A stretch of 64,000 nt of DNA from Flavisphingopyxis soli (GCF_007995095.1 NZ_VOPY01000001.1:1265001-1329000); one strand, 5' to 3'; counted from the first letter of the stretch, positions 40,716-50,816 are shown. A program made the numbers and translations. The notes: generated by a model not told the origin, from the letters alone.

Positions 40716-43427
40716 ATGTCCAAGTCCTGGAAGCTGACCGGCCTTTTGCTCGCATCGTCCGCTTTGGTGATGCCGGCTGCTGCGCTGGCCCAAACGGCAC
40801 CGAGCATGCCGCCATCTGATAATGTCCAACGCGAAGAGACGGTAGTCAGCGACCAAGCGACGCCGGACGTTCAGCAAGTCGACGATCAAAATGCCCAGCC
40901 CGACATTTCGATTCCCGGTGCCATGACCGGGCAAGGCATTGTCGTTACCGGCGAGCGTCGCCGCAATATCGAACAGGTTGCCACGCAGGTGGTCTCGGTC
41001 CTGTCGAGCGCCGATATCGCTCGCACCGGCGAAGGCGATATCGCTGGCGCACTTGGTCGTGTTCCGGGGCTCAGTGTCGTAGGCAACGGCTTCGTCTATG
41101 TCCGCGGGCTAGGCGACCGCTATTCGCTGGCGCTCCTCAACGGCTCGCCGCTGCCAAGCCCCGAACCGCTCAAGCGCGTCGTCCCTCTCGACCTTTTTCC
41201 TGCGAGTATCATCGCCTCCTCGCTCGTGCAGAAGAGCTATTCGGTGAACTTCCCCGGCGAATTCGGCGGCGGCGTCATCAATCTCACGACCAAGGCGGTG
41301 CCCGAGGAAAGCTTTCTTACCTTGGGTGGCGGCATCGGCATCGATTCCGAGACGACAAACCAGCTCGGCTATACCTATTATGGCAGCAAGACCGACTGGA
41401 CGGGGTTCGATAACGGCAATCGCGATATACCACCCGCGCTCGCCGATTATCTTTCAAGTGGACAGCGCCTCAGCCAGGGCACCGTCGATGGCCAGGCGAT
41501 CGCCAGCCAACTGGTGACCGGACGCAACGTCATAGTGCAGCGAAACAGCCACTTGCCGCCCAATGTGTCGGCATCGATTACGGGCGGGACGTCGTTCGAA
41601 CTGGGTGGAGACACGCGCCTGGGAATCATCGCCTCGGCAAGTTACGGCAACAAATGGCGCACCCGCGATGCGCTTCAACAGACGTCGAACGCGGCCGATT
41701 TGTCGTCGACCGAATTGAACTTCCAGCGTGTCATCACCGATGATCGTATCGTCGTCAACGGCCTGCTCGGTCTCGGTCTCGAGATGGGCGACAACAAGAT
41801 ACGCCTGACCAACCTCTACATCCGCGACACGCTCAAACAGGCGCGGCTCGGCGTTGGCCAGCGCCAGACCACCTCGCCGACGGCGACGCTGATGCAGCAG
41901 GATACCGCCTGGTACGAACGCCAACTAATCGATTCGCAGGTGACCGGCGAATTCAATTTCAAAGGTGTCAGCATCGACGTCCGTGGCGGCTATGCCAATT
42001 CGCAGCGCGAGGCGCCCAACGAGTTCAGTTTCGAATATTATCGCAGCAACAGCCCCACCGATCCGCTCGGCCAGTATTTCATCAACCGCCTGAACAATGG
42101 ACAAAATGGCAGCGCGACAGTCAGCTATTCGGACCTCAACGAGAATCTGTGGTCGGCGGGAAGCGACATCGGTTATCGGTTCTCCGACCTTCTGGCGGTC
42201 ACAATCGGCTACGCCTATTCGGATACCCAGCGCCGCACCGAGGTGCGCGAATTCCAGTTTACCGCGCCAAGCGATTTTCCGATCGGTGTCTCGCTGTTCC
42301 GCCCCGACCTGTTGCTAGAGCCGGCAGTAATCGACGCATTCAACGTCGCGCTCATCGACACCAATGAGGCCAATCCGGTCTTCCTGTCCAAACTGCGCAC
42401 CAACGCCGGCTATGGCCAGGTCGACCTCCAGTTTACCCCAGCGCTCAGCCTGAATGCGGGTGTTCGTTACGAATCCGCAAACCAGTCGGTGACGCCGGTC
42501 CAAGTGTTCGATACGCCGACCGCCTCTTTGGCAGGCACCAAGATCGATCGCGCCTATTGGTTGCCCGCGGCGACTGTAACGTGGGAATTTGCCCCCAAGA
42601 TGCAATTGCGTCTGAGCGGCTCGAAGACGATCGCCCGGCCGCAGTTCCGCGAACTCGTGTTTCAGACGTTCTTCGATCCTGAAAGCAATCGCCAGTATCA
42701 GGGCAACCCCCTGCTCACCGACAGCCAGCTCTACAACGCCGAGGCGCGGTACGAATATTATTTCGCGCGCGATCAGCACATCTCGCTCGCGGGGTTCTAC
42801 AAGCGGCTCGACAATCCGATCGAAACCTATTCGACATTCAGCGACAACACCGTGATCACGAGCTTTGCGAATGCGCCGCGCGCCAACCTCTATGGCGTCG
42901 AGCTTGAAGTGCAGAAATATGTTCCGCTCGAGACGCTCGGGACCGCGTTCGCTGCGCGACGGCTCGTCCTGATCGGAAACTATACCTACACGAAGTCCAA
43001 GTTGCTCGTGCGCGACACCGATCCGCTCGCGATCTTCGCTTTCTCGGCGAACAAGGCCACCGACGTGTTCCGCGACGGCGCGCCGCTCACGGGGCAGTCC
43101 GATCATATTGCCAATATCCAGATCGGCCTGGAGGACGAGGACCGCCTGTCGCAACAGACGTTCCTGATCAACTACGCCAGTCCGCGAGTGACCAGCCGAG
43201 GGGCGTCGTTGCAGCCCGATATCCAGGAGAAGCCGGGCCTGACGCTCGATTTGGTGGCGAGACAGGGTTTCGATGTCCTCGGCAGAGAGCTCGAAATCAA
43301 GTTCGAGGCGCGCAACATTACCGGCCAGAAATACCAAGAATACCAGCAGTCGGGTGACAACATCATCTATTTCAATCGCTACAAGCTCGGCACGACGGTC
43401 TCACTCAGCGCTTCGATAAAGCTGTAA
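40716..43427 (+). CDS. TonB-dependent outer membrane receptor
   Basis: A 903-residue receptor with a signal peptide (to LAQ near residue 26) and an Asp/Gln-rich segment before the plug domain. The plug starts at GQGIVVTGERRRNIEQVATQVV and includes GALGRVPGLSVVGNGFVYVRGLGDRYSLALLNGSPLP. It then has a large beta-barrel with a C-terminal aromatic-rich strand ending RYKLGTTVSLSASIKL. The ligand cannot be predicted. It lies between the lipoprotein and gspC. This TonB receptor type (with YVRGLGDRYS) is frequent near lipoprotein or secretion genes in sphingomonads and caulobacters, by my recollection. Confidence 0.94.
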   Translation: MSKSWKLTGLLLASSALVMPAAALAQTAPSMPPSDNVQREETVVSDQATPDVQQVDDQNAQPDISIPGAMTGQGIVVTGERRRNIEQVATQVVSVLSSADIARTGEGDIAGALGRVPGLSVVGNGFVYVRGLGDRYSLALLNGSPLPSPEPLKRVVPLDLFPASIIASSLVQKSYSVNFPGEFGGGVINLTTKAVPEESFLTLGGGIGIDSETTNQLGYTYYGSKTDWTGFDNGNRDIPPALADYLSSGQRLSQGTVDGQAIASQLVTGRNVIVQRNSHLPPNVSASITGGTSFELGGDTRLGIIASASYGNKWRTRDALQQTSNAADLSSTELNFQRVITDDRIVVNGLLGLGLEMGDNKIRLTNLYIRDTLKQARLGVGQRQTTSPTATLMQQDTAWYERQLIDSQVTGEFNFKGVSIDVRGGYANSQREAPNEFSFEYYRSNSPTDPLGQYFINRLNNGQNGSATVSYSDLNENLWSAGSDIGYRFSDLLAVTIGYAYSDTQRRTEVREFQFTAPSDFPIGVSLFRPDLLLEPAVIDAFNVALIDTNEANPVFLSKLRTNAGYGQVDLQFTPALSLNAGVRYESANQSVTPVQVFDTPTASLAGTKIDRAYWLPAATVTWEFAPKMQLRLSGSKTIARPQFRELVFQTFFDPESNRQYQGNPLLTDSQLYNAEARYEYYFARDQHISLAGFYKRLDNPIETYSTFSDNTVITSFANAPRANLYGVELEVQKYVPLETLGTAFAARRLVLIGNYTYTKSKLLVRDTDPLAIFAFSANKATDVFRDGAPLTGQSDHIANIQIGLEDEDRLSQQTFLINYASPRVTSRGASLQPDIQEKPGLTLDLVARQGFDVLGRELEIKFEARNITGQKYQEYQQSGDNIIYFNRYKLGTTVSLSASIKL

Positions 43428-43556
43428 CCCAAGCCTTCGCCCGGATTGGCTCAAGCATGTCCGGGCAGTTGAAATATTTGAGTCATTTAAACGTCAACAC
43501 GACGTCACGACCCGCTGTCACTGAAGCTGCATCCAGGGGGTGCAATTCGTAATAAC

Positions 43557-44396
43557 ATGCTGAGGACTGTGACCATCGAAAGGCTTTCGCGCGTCGGGCA
43601 ATGGCTGCCGCGCGACGTCTATTTCTGGGCGAAGGCGCTTATCCTCGCAGCGATTGCCATCCAGCTCGCGCGTCTGGCCTGGGCAATCGCAACGCCGCTC
43701 GGCCCCGTTGGCGACTGGCGTCCGGCCCAGGCCCGCGCGATGGCCCCCGCGGCTCAGGCCGCATTGATAGCGGGGTTCGATCCCTTCGGTCGCGGGGCGT
43801 CGCCCGATGACGCGGTCACCAGCGTCACCGACCTCGACATCGCTCTGTTCGGCGTGCGGGAAAACATCAGCGCCGGGACTGGCTCGGCAATCATTGCAGG
43901 CCCCGATGGAATCCAGAAAAGCATCGGCGTCGGCGAAGAGATCTTGCCCGGCGTTAGGCTTTCCGCCGTAGCCTTCGATTATATCGTGATCGAGCGCGGG
44001 GGCCGCAAAGAAAAGCTGTTCCTCGACCAGTCGACGCCAGCCGAAGTCGTCGTCGATGCTGCAGCTGGGCCGAACGCCGCGAGCGATGTGCCAGCCGCAT
44101 CATCCGGCGGGATTTCCGCTGCCGAAGCGCGCGCGGGCATCGCGCTGGCACCACGTAGCGAGGGCGGGCGTGTCACCGGCCTCGCCCTGTCGCCGCAGGG
44201 CGATGGCAAGATCTTTGCCGCAGCGGGATTTCGCCCGGGTGACATCGTCACCGCAATCAATGGCCGGCGAATTACATCGCCTGCCGACCTAGCCGCGCTC
44301 TCGGGGCAGATCATTCCCGGAGCGCGCCTCTCGATCACTGTCGAACGCGGTGCCGAAACCGTCCCCGTCGCCCTCAATCTGTCAGGCAATCCATGA
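43557..44396 (+). CDS. gspC: Type II secretion inner membrane protein GspC
   Basis: GspC links the inner-membrane platform to the secretin and helps select substrates. The 279-residue protein has one membrane helix (about residues 26-45), a homology region with DLDIALFGVREN and SIGVGEEILPGVRLSAVAFDYIVIERGGRKEKLFL, and a C-terminal PDZ domain (GLALSPQGDGKIFAAAGFRPGDIVTAINGRRITSPADL). It is the first gene of the gsp operon; its stop overlaps the gspD start. Confidence 0.93.
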   Translation: MLRTVTIERLSRVGQWLPRDVYFWAKALILAAIAIQLARLAWAIATPLGPVGDWRPAQARAMAPAAQAALIAGFDPFGRGASPDDAVTSVTDLDIALFGVRENISAGTGSAIIAGPDGIQKSIGVGEEILPGVRLSAVAFDYIVIERGGRKEKLFLDQSTPAEVVVDAAAGPNAASDVPAASSGGISAAEARAGIALAPRSEGGRVTGLALSPQGDGKIFAAAGFRPGDIVTAINGRRITSPADLAALSGQIIPGARLSITVERGAETVPVALNLSGNP

Positions 44397-46561
44397 AGCG
44401 TAAGTTTATCGGCATAGTGGCCATGCTGCTAGCAACCGCGACCCCCTCGGTCGCGCTGGCGCAATACACGATCAACATGCGCGACGCCGATGTCCGCGCT
44501 TTCGTCGACGACGCCGCGCGTGTGACCGGTATGACCTTGATCGTCGACGGCCGCGTTCAGGGCAAAGTTTCTGTGGTGAGCGAACGCGCGCTCAGCCGAT
44601 CGGAATATTTCGAGGTATTCCTGTCGACGTTGCGCGCCAACGGCCTTGTCGCAATCCCGATTCCGGGCGGCTATCGCATCCAGCCGCTCGACGGCGCAGC
44701 GAGCCAGCCCAGCCGGGTCACCAACGAAACCGGACAGCGCAACCAATTTGTCACAGCGGTCTTTCGCCTGAAGGCAATCGACGCAGTCGGCGCGATCGAG
44801 ACCTTGCGTCCATTGGTCAGTCCGCAAGGGTCAGTGACCGCGAACAAGAATGCAAATTCGCTCGTTGTCGTCGATTTTGCCGACAATGTCTCGCGCATCC
44901 GCCAGCTGATCGGCCGGATCGACCGCGACAATGCCACCAGCGATATCGTCTACCTGAAAAATGCCGGGGCTCGCGAAGTCGCGACCGCTTTGCAGGGCTT
45001 GGCGGGAGCAGGCGGCAGCGGGGCAGCGCCCCCCGTCACCGTGGCAGCGATCGATTCGTCGAATGCACTCGCGCTGCGCGGCGATCCCGGCGCGGTCGGT
45101 CGCTTCGCGGCGATGGCGCGCGAGCTTGATCAGCGCGCCGCCGACGGCACCGATATTCGTGTCTACTGGCTCGAGCATGCCGATGCCGAACAGTTGCTAC
45201 CGGTCCTCCAGCAGTTGCTCGGCCAGCCGGCGACGCAGAGCTCGGCGGCACCGGCCTTCATCACCAGCCAGTCGGGCGAAGGCACCGGCGCAGGGCCTGC
45301 GCCGCAAGCGGCCCAGATCAGCGCTGGTGGCGGCAGCCAGCAATCGACCGGGATCGCGCGGCGCGGCCCGGCCATCGTCACGCGCTATGCCGGAACCAAC
45401 GCGATCATCGTCGCGGCGAATGCCGACGTGCAACGGCAGTTGGGCGAGGTCATCCGCCAGCTCGACACGCGCCGCGAGCAGGTGCTGGTCGAAGCGATCA
45501 TCGTCGAGATCGGCGACGATGCCGCACGCCGCCTAGGCGTCCAGTTCCTCCTCGCTGGTAAGAACGCGCCGTTTGCCGCAACCAATTATTCGAACTCGGT
45601 GCCCAACATCTTCACCGTCGGCGGCGCGATCGCCAATTACGAACTCGGCCGCCAGACCACGGTGAACGACAACGGCACGACGACGACGACCTATGACAGC
45701 CCGCTCGGCCAGGGCGTGACCGATGCCGCGGTTCAATCGGTCCTGAACGCCACCGGCGGATTCGGCGGCGGACTCCTCAATATCGGCAAGAATACGGTGT
45801 TCGGGGCGATCATCAACGCCGTCCAGTCGGACACCGCGTCGAACATATTGTCGACGCCGTCGATCATGACGCTCGACAACCAGGAGGCCAAGCTGCTCGT
45901 CGGGCAGGAGGTTCCGGTGACGACGGGCGAGGCGCTGAGCACCAATTTCGACAACGCCTTCCGGACGGTCCAGCGACAGAATGTCGGCATCCAGCTCGAC
46001 GTGAAGCCGCAGGTCAATTCGTCAGGATCGATCAAGCTTTTCCTGCGCCAGGAGGTATCGAGCGTTGCCGGGCCGGTCTCGAGCCGATCGAGCGACCTCG
46101 TCATCAACAAGCGCGAGTTCAAGACGGTGCTGACCGTCGACGATGGTGAAATCCTCGCGATCGGCGGGCTGATCGACGAGAACGAGCGCCGCACGATCGA
46201 GAAGATCCCGCTGCTCGGCGATATCCCGATCATTGGCGAACTGTTCAAATCGCGTTCGCGTAGCAAGACGAAGACCAATTTGATGGTCTTCATTCGTCCG
46301 ACGATCGTTCGATCGAGCGCCGATGCGCGTGCGCTCACCGCCCAGCGTTACGGCTATATTCGTGGCGAACAGTTGCGACGAAACCCCGATGAAGAGCCGT
46401 CGCTCGACGCGCTGGTCCGCGATTACATGGGGGCGATCCCGCCAAGTGTGATCGAGGTCCAGCCCAATGACGTGCGCTATCAGGGCTATGTTCCAACCCC
46501 GGGAGCGGTCCAGTCGGTCGACCTGCCGCAATCGAGTCCTGCGCCGGACCCGCAGCGATGA
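44393..46561 (+). CDS. gspD: Type II secretion secretin GspD
   Basis: The outer membrane channel. The 722-residue protein has a signal peptide (to ALAQ), N0 (INMRDADVRAFVDDAARVTGMTLIVDG) and N1-N3 repeats (VFRLKAIDAVGAIETLRPLV; VYLKNAGAREVATALQGL; VYWLEHADAEQLLPVLQQLL) with a Gly/Ser/Gln-rich loop in N3. The secretin barrel follows (VLVEAIIVEI; LSTPSIMTLDNQEAKLLVGQEVPV; TVDDGEILAIGGLIDENE; VPLLGDIPIIGELF-like end). Its stop overlaps the gspE start. Confidence 0.96.
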   Translation: MKRKFIGIVAMLLATATPSVALAQYTINMRDADVRAFVDDAARVTGMTLIVDGRVQGKVSVVSERALSRSEYFEVFLSTLRANGLVAIPIPGGYRIQPLDGAASQPSRVTNETGQRNQFVTAVFRLKAIDAVGAIETLRPLVSPQGSVTANKNANSLVVVDFADNVSRIRQLIGRIDRDNATSDIVYLKNAGAREVATALQGLAGAGGSGAAPPVTVAAIDSSNALALRGDPGAVGRFAAMARELDQRAADGTDIRVYWLEHADAEQLLPVLQQLLGQPATQSSAAPAFITSQSGEGTGAGPAPQAAQISAGGGSQQSTGIARRGPAIVTRYAGTNAIIVAANADVQRQLGEVIRQLDTRREQVLVEAIIVEIGDDAARRLGVQFLLAGKNAPFAATNYSNSVPNIFTVGGAIANYELGRQTTVNDNGTTTTTYDSPLGQGVTDAAVQSVLNATGGFGGGLLNIGKNTVFGAIINAVQSDTASNILSTPSIMTLDNQEAKLLVGQEVPVTTGEALSTNFDNAFRTVQRQNVGIQLDVKPQVNSSGSIKLFLRQEVSSVAGPVSSRSSDLVINKREFKTVLTVDDGEILAIGGLIDENERRTIEKIPLLGDIPIIGELFKSRSRSKTKTNLMVFIRPTIVRSSADARALTAQRYGYIRGEQLRRNPDEEPSLDALVRDYMGAIPPSVIEVQPNDVRYQGYVPTPGAVQSVDLPQSSPAPDPQR

Positions 46562-48159
46562 AGATTCGCAAGGGCGACGCAGGTGACGCGAAAGACGGTG
46601 CGCTAGAGCCAGTGGACGGCCTTCCCGTCGACGACCCCCTACTGCTCGACGTCGAAATGGCGACGCGCCAGTCGCTTCCGATTACTGCGATCATCGATAT
46701 TCCGTATGGCTTTGCACGCGAACGCGGCGTGGTGATGCTGCCGCACGAGGACGGGAGCCTGACCGTGGCATTGCGCGACGGCGCAGATCCCGAAGTCCTG
46801 ATCGAGGTGCGCCGGCATCTCGCCCAGTCATTCGACATCGTCTTCGTCGATGGGCCGGCGTTCGATCTGCATCTCCAGGAACGCTATTCGATCGACCAAA
46901 GTGCGGCTGGCCTGGCTGGCGAGATCGGGACCGGAGAAGAACTCGATGCTCTCGCGAGCGGCATTCCGAGTGCAGAAGACCTGCTCGACAGCGCGGACGA
47001 CGCGCCCGCGATCCGGCTGATCAACGGCATCATCGCCGAAGCCGTGCGGCAGGGCGTCAGCGACATCCATATCGAGCCGTATGAGAGTGGCCTTATCGTT
47101 CGGATGCGGATCGACGGCGTGCTCAAGGAATCGCTCCGCATGCCCGCACGCGTCGCTCCGGTCGTGGTCAGCCGGATCAAGGTCATGGCGCGGCTCGACA
47201 TTGCCGAGCGCCGCATTCCCCAGGACGGTCGGATCGGCCTGTCGCTCGGCGGAAAGTCGCTCGACGTGCGCGTATCGACGCTGCCGAGCCGGGCAGGGGA
47301 GCGTGTTGTGCTGCGCATCCTCGACAAGGATCAGGCGGGGTTGTCGCTCGACCTGCTCGGGCTGTCGGGCGCGGTGGAACAGGTCCTGCGCGAGGCGCTT
47401 GCCGAACCCAACGGCATCATCCTCGTCACTGGCCCGACGGGCTCGGGCAAGACGACGACGCTCTATGCGGGTCTGCAACAGCTCAACGACGGCAGCCGCA
47501 ATATCCTGACGGTCGAGGACCCTGTCGAATACGCGATCGAGGGTGTCGGCCAGACGCAGGTCAATTCGAAGGTCGGGTTGAGCTTTGCAGCCGGTCTGCG
47601 CGCGATCCTGCGCCAGGATCCCGATGTCGTGATGATTGGCGAAATCCGCGATCGCGAAACCGCCGATATCGCGGTGCAGGCATCGCTTACCGGTCATCTC
47701 GTCCTGTCGACCGTCCATACCAACGATGCGCTCGGCGCGATCACGCGGATGCGCGACATGAAGGTTGAACCGTTCCTGCTCGCATCGAGCTTGCGCGCGG
47801 TGATCGCCCAGCGGCTGGTACGGCATTTGTGCGAACATTGTCGCAAGCCGGTTCAGTCGGACAAGAGCGTGGCCGCGCTACTGGGGTTCGATACGGGCAC
47901 GATCGTCTACGAGCCCGCGGGTTGCGCCAAGTGCAACAATACCGGGTTCACCGGTCGGATCGGTGTGTTCGAGGCCGTCCGGATCGATGCGACGATCCGT
48001 CGCCTGATCAACGACGGCGGCGACGAGGCGGTGATCGCGCGGCACGCATTCGTCAACGCACCCAATCTGGGTTCCGCGGCCCGCGCGCTCGTCAAATCCG
48101 GCCAAACAACGGCAGAGGAAGCGATCCGCATTTCGCGCAGCGAGGACAATGATGGCTGA
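46558..48159 (+). CDS. gspE: Type II secretion ATPase GspE
   Basis: The cytoplasmic motor of 533 residues. It shows an N-terminal domain, then SDIHIEPYESGLIVRMRIDGVL, Walker A GPTGSGKTTTLY (about residues 291-302), the Asp box TVEDPVEYAIEGVGQTQVN, Walker B LRQDPDVVMIGEIRDRETA, the His box LVLSTVHTNDA, and a tetracysteine zinc site (CEHCRKP ... CAKCNNTGF). Its 3' end overlaps gspF by 11 bases. Confidence 0.97.
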   Translation: MKIRKGDAGDAKDGALEPVDGLPVDDPLLLDVEMATRQSLPITAIIDIPYGFARERGVVMLPHEDGSLTVALRDGADPEVLIEVRRHLAQSFDIVFVDGPAFDLHLQERYSIDQSAAGLAGEIGTGEELDALASGIPSAEDLLDSADDAPAIRLINGIIAEAVRQGVSDIHIEPYESGLIVRMRIDGVLKESLRMPARVAPVVVSRIKVMARLDIAERRIPQDGRIGLSLGGKSLDVRVSTLPSRAGERVVLRILDKDQAGLSLDLLGLSGAVEQVLREALAEPNGIILVTGPTGSGKTTTLYAGLQQLNDGSRNILTVEDPVEYAIEGVGQTQVNSKVGLSFAAGLRAILRQDPDVVMIGEIRDRETADIAVQASLTGHLVLSTVHTNDALGAITRMRDMKVEPFLLASSLRAVIAQRLVRHLCEHCRKPVQSDKSVAALLGFDTGTIVYEPAGCAKCNNTGFTGRIGVFEAVRIDATIRRLINDGGDEAVIARHAFVNAPNLGSAARALVKSGQTTAEEAIRISRSEDNDG

Positions 48160-49381
48160 GTTTGCGTATTTCGCGATCGACGCCAGAGGCCGCGAACGAC
48201 GTGGCGTCGAACGCGCCGCCAATGACGTTGGCGCCCGTGCGGCGCTCGAAGCGCGCCAGCTCTATGTCGTCAGATTGGCCCCGGGGACCGGTGCTGCGAC
48301 CACATCGGCAAGGCGCGGGCCGCCGCTGTTGTCGCGCGGGAAAACCAAGCTCAGTGCCAAGCAACTGACACTGTTTACCCGCCAATTCGCGACGATCAGC
48401 CAGGTCAGTCCGCTCGAAGAAGCGCTGCGAACGATCTCCCGGCAAAGCGAACAGGACCACGTTCGCGCAATCGTCGCCCGCGTCGCCGACGGGGTCGTCG
48501 AGGGCCGCCGCCTGGCCGACGCGATGGCGCGTGAACCCAAGAGCTTCCCGCCATTGTTCCGCGCAATGGTGGCGGCAGGCGAAAGCTCGGGCTCGCTCCC
48601 CGATCTGCTCGAACGCCTGTCAATGCTGCTCGAGCGCCAGGCCGAGATGCGGGGCAAAATCCTTTCGGCGCTCGCTTATCCCATCGTCCTGACGATCGTC
48701 GCGATCGGCGTCGTTGCCGCGCTGATGATCGCGGTTGTGCCGCAAGTCGTCGAACAGTTCGACGATGTCGGCCAGCAGCTCCCGCTGCTGACGCGGATCG
48801 TGATCGCGCTGAGCGACGCGCTGGCGGGTTATTGGTGGGCGATCCTCGGCGTGCTTGTTATTGCCGGGGCGGGCTTTGCCTATGGGCTGCGGCGCGAGCC
48901 GGTTCGCTTCGCCTTCGATTCGATGCTGTTGCGCCTGCCGCTGGTCGGTCGGTTGATCCGCGATCTCCACGCCGCACGAATGGCGCGGACGCTCGCGACA
49001 ATGATCGAGAGCCGCCTGCCGCTCATCGACGGTCTGCGCCTGACCGCGCAGACCGTCCATAACCGCGCGCTCCGCAATGCGATGCTGGGGCTGGTTGAGG
49101 CTATCCGTGGCGGCGGGAGCCTTTCGGGCGCGATCGGCCGCGCTGGGGTTTTCCCACCACTGCTCGTCTATCTCGCTGCGAGCGGCGAGAGCGCTGGGCA
49201 GCTCGATGTCATGCTGGCTCGGGCGGCCGATTATCTAGAACGCGAATTCGATAATTTCACTGCAACCGCTCTGTCGATGCTCGAGCCCGCGATCATCGTC
49301 GTGATGGGGGTCGTCGTCGCGACGATCGTCCTCGCGATCCTGCTCCCCATCCTGCAACTCCAAACCCTCATCGGAGGTTGA
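48149..49381 (+). CDS. gspF: Type II secretion inner membrane platform protein GspF
   Basis: A 410-residue polytopic protein with two cytoplasmic T2SF domains and three membrane helices. Family segments include FTRQFATISQVSPLEEALRTI, FRAMVAAGESSGSLPDLLERL, KILSALAYPIVLTIVAIGVVAALM and SGQLDVMLARAADYLEREFD. Two consecutive ATG codons (48149, 48152) could start it; either overlaps gspE. Confidence 0.95.
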   Translation: MMAEFAYFAIDARGRERRGVERAANDVGARAALEARQLYVVRLAPGTGAATTSARRGPPLLSRGKTKLSAKQLTLFTRQFATISQVSPLEEALRTISRQSEQDHVRAIVARVADGVVEGRRLADAMAREPKSFPPLFRAMVAAGESSGSLPDLLERLSMLLERQAEMRGKILSALAYPIVLTIVAIGVVAALMIAVVPQVVEQFDDVGQQLPLLTRIVIALSDALAGYWWAILGVLVIAGAGFAYGLRREPVRFAFDSMLLRLPLVGRLIRDLHAARMARTLATMIESRLPLIDGLRLTAQTVHNRALRNAMLGLVEAIRGGGSLSGAIGRAGVFPPLLVYLAASGESAGQLDVMLARAADYLEREFDNFTATALSMLEPAIIVVMGVVVATIVLAILLPILQLQTLIGG

Positions 49382-49385
49382 TCCC

Positions 49386-49886
49386 ATGCGAAGCCTATTT
49401 CTTCGTCTCTTTTTTAACCTGTCGCGTGACCGACCCGTCCTCCGCATCGCCGCGGCACCCGAGCCGGTCGAGGAAAACGGATTCACGCTGGTCGAATTGA
49501 TGGTCGTCATAGTTATTATCGGCCTGCTGGCGACCGTCGTCCTGATCAACGTTCTGCCGAGCCAGGACCGTGCGATGGTGACCAAGGCGAAAGCCGATAT
49601 TGCCACGCTCGAACAGGCAATGGAAATGTATCGGCTCGACAACATGACCTATCCCGCCGGAGCTGACGGGTTACGCGCCCTAAAGAGCCCGCCACCGGGG
49701 CTGGCGCAACCCGGCCGCTATCGCCCGGGCGGCTATATCAAGAAATTGCCCGACGACCCGTGGGGCCGACCCTATCAGCTGCAGGTGCCTGGCAAGGCCG
49801 GCCCGTTCGATATCTATTCGCTTGGTTCGGACGGCGCGCCAGGCGGAGAAGGCGATGCCGCCGATATCTATTCGGGCGAAGGCTGA
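49386..49886 (+). CDS. gspG: Type II secretion major pseudopilin GspG, with long prepilin leader
   Basis: The major pseudopilin, 166 residues. The prepilin site is NG|FTLVELMVVIVIIGLLA, cut after G32 with Glu at +5. The C-terminal calcium-site region DPWGRPYQL and SLGSDGAPGGEGDAADI is typical of GspG. The leader is 32 residues from the ATG at 49386, much longer than the usual 6-10. The start has GGAGG about eight bases upstream overlapping the gspF end, so the long leader appears real. Confidence 0.95.
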   Translation: MRSLFLRLFFNLSRDRPVLRIAAAPEPVEENGFTLVELMVVIVIIGLLATVVLINVLPSQDRAMVTKAKADIATLEQAMEMYRLDNMTYPAGADGLRALKSPPPGLAQPGRYRPGGYIKKLPDDPWGRPYQLQVPGKAGPFDIYSLGSDGAPGGEGDAADIYSGEG

Positions 49887-49897
49887 GGATATTGCGC

Positions 49898-50416
49898 TTG
49901 GCTCATTGTGCCGCCTTGTCAGCCCAGCGACCGCGCCATGCTGGCCAGCGACCCTGTGGGCGCTGGTCCGAGCACGGGCGTTCCTCCGAACACGGCTTCA
50001 CGCTGGTCGAACTGATGGTCGTAATGGCGGTCATGGCGCTGATGGCGGGAGCGGTGGTTCTGACGATCGGGTCGAACCGTGGCGATCTCTCCGAGACGAC
50101 GAGCCGCTTTGCTAGCCGGATTGCCGCTGCACGCGACGAGGCGATCGTCGGCGGTCGGCCGGTCGCGGTCTGGATCAGCCCATCGGGCTACGGGTTCGAA
50201 CGATATGGCGACGGGCGCTGGCAAGCGTTCGAACAAAAGCCGTTCGAAGCGCACGACTGGGGCAAGGGACTGAGCGCAACAAGCGGCGAAGGACGTTCGC
50301 GTATTGCGTTCGATACCGTCGGGCTACCCGATAGCGGCTGGGTCGTATCGATCAGCGATGGCGATCGTCGCGCCAGCGTCGGGCTCGCGTCCAACGGCGA
50401 TGTGGCGGTGGAATAG
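49898..50416 (+). CDS. gspH: Type II secretion minor pseudopilin GspH, with long leader
   Basis: A minor pseudopilin with cleavage site HG|FTLVELMVVMAVMALMAG and a body containing SRFASRIAAARDEAIVGGRPVAVWI, typical of GspH. No ATG or GTG is in frame between gspG and the cleavage site, so I chose the TTG at 49898, with GAGG nine bases upstream; a TTG at 49892 is also possible. The resulting leader is about 33 residues, Cys/Arg/His-rich, with an SEHG-RS-SEHG repeat before the site. Confidence 0.82.
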   Translation: MAHCAALSAQRPRHAGQRPCGRWSEHGRSSEHGFTLVELMVVMAVMALMAGAVVLTIGSNRGDLSETTSRFASRIAAARDEAIVGGRPVAVWISPSGYGFERYGDGRWQAFEQKPFEAHDWGKGLSATSGEGRSRIAFDTVGLPDSGWVVSISDGDRRASVGLASNGDVAVE

Positions 50417-50420
50417 CCCC

Positions 50421-50816
50421 ATGACGCACCGCCCAAATGGCTTCAGTCCCTTTTCGCGTTCCGCCGAACACGGCTTCACGCTTATCGAGATGCTCGTCGC
50501 TCTCTCGGTCTTTGCGATTGCGGCGCTCGCCCTTTTGCGGCTCGATGCCTATGCCGTCGCCACCGCTGCCGACCTTTCGGGCAAAGCAGGTGCGCAACTG
50601 ATTGCCGAAAATAGTGCCGCGCTGATTACCAGCGATCCTGCTGCGCCGGTTCGCGGCACCAAGAGTGCGACCGTCTCGAATGGCGGACGCAGTTTCGTCG
50701 TTGCGCAAACCGTTGCACCGACCGACGACGCGCGCCTCGTGCGTGTCGATATCCTTGTCCGTGAAGTCGACGGCACCGGTCGTGCCGGCCTGACGCTGGT
50801 CAAGCGCGTGTCATGA
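50421..50816 (+). CDS. gspI: Type II secretion minor pseudopilin GspI
   Basis: A 131-residue minor pseudopilin with leader of 18 residues (ending SAEHG) and cleavage before FTLIEMLVALSVFAIAALALL, Glu at +5. The start at 50421 is the ATG just after gspH; the frame extends upstream inside gspH without meaning. GspI and the other minor pseudopilins form the pseudopilus tip. Its stop overlaps the gspJ start (ATGA). Confidence 0.9.
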   Translation: MTHRPNGFSPFSRSAEHGFTLIEMLVALSVFAIAALALLRLDAYAVATAADLSGKAGAQLIAENSAALITSDPAAPVRGTKSATVSNGGRSFVVAQTVAPTDDARLVRVDILVREVDGTGRAGLTLVKRVS

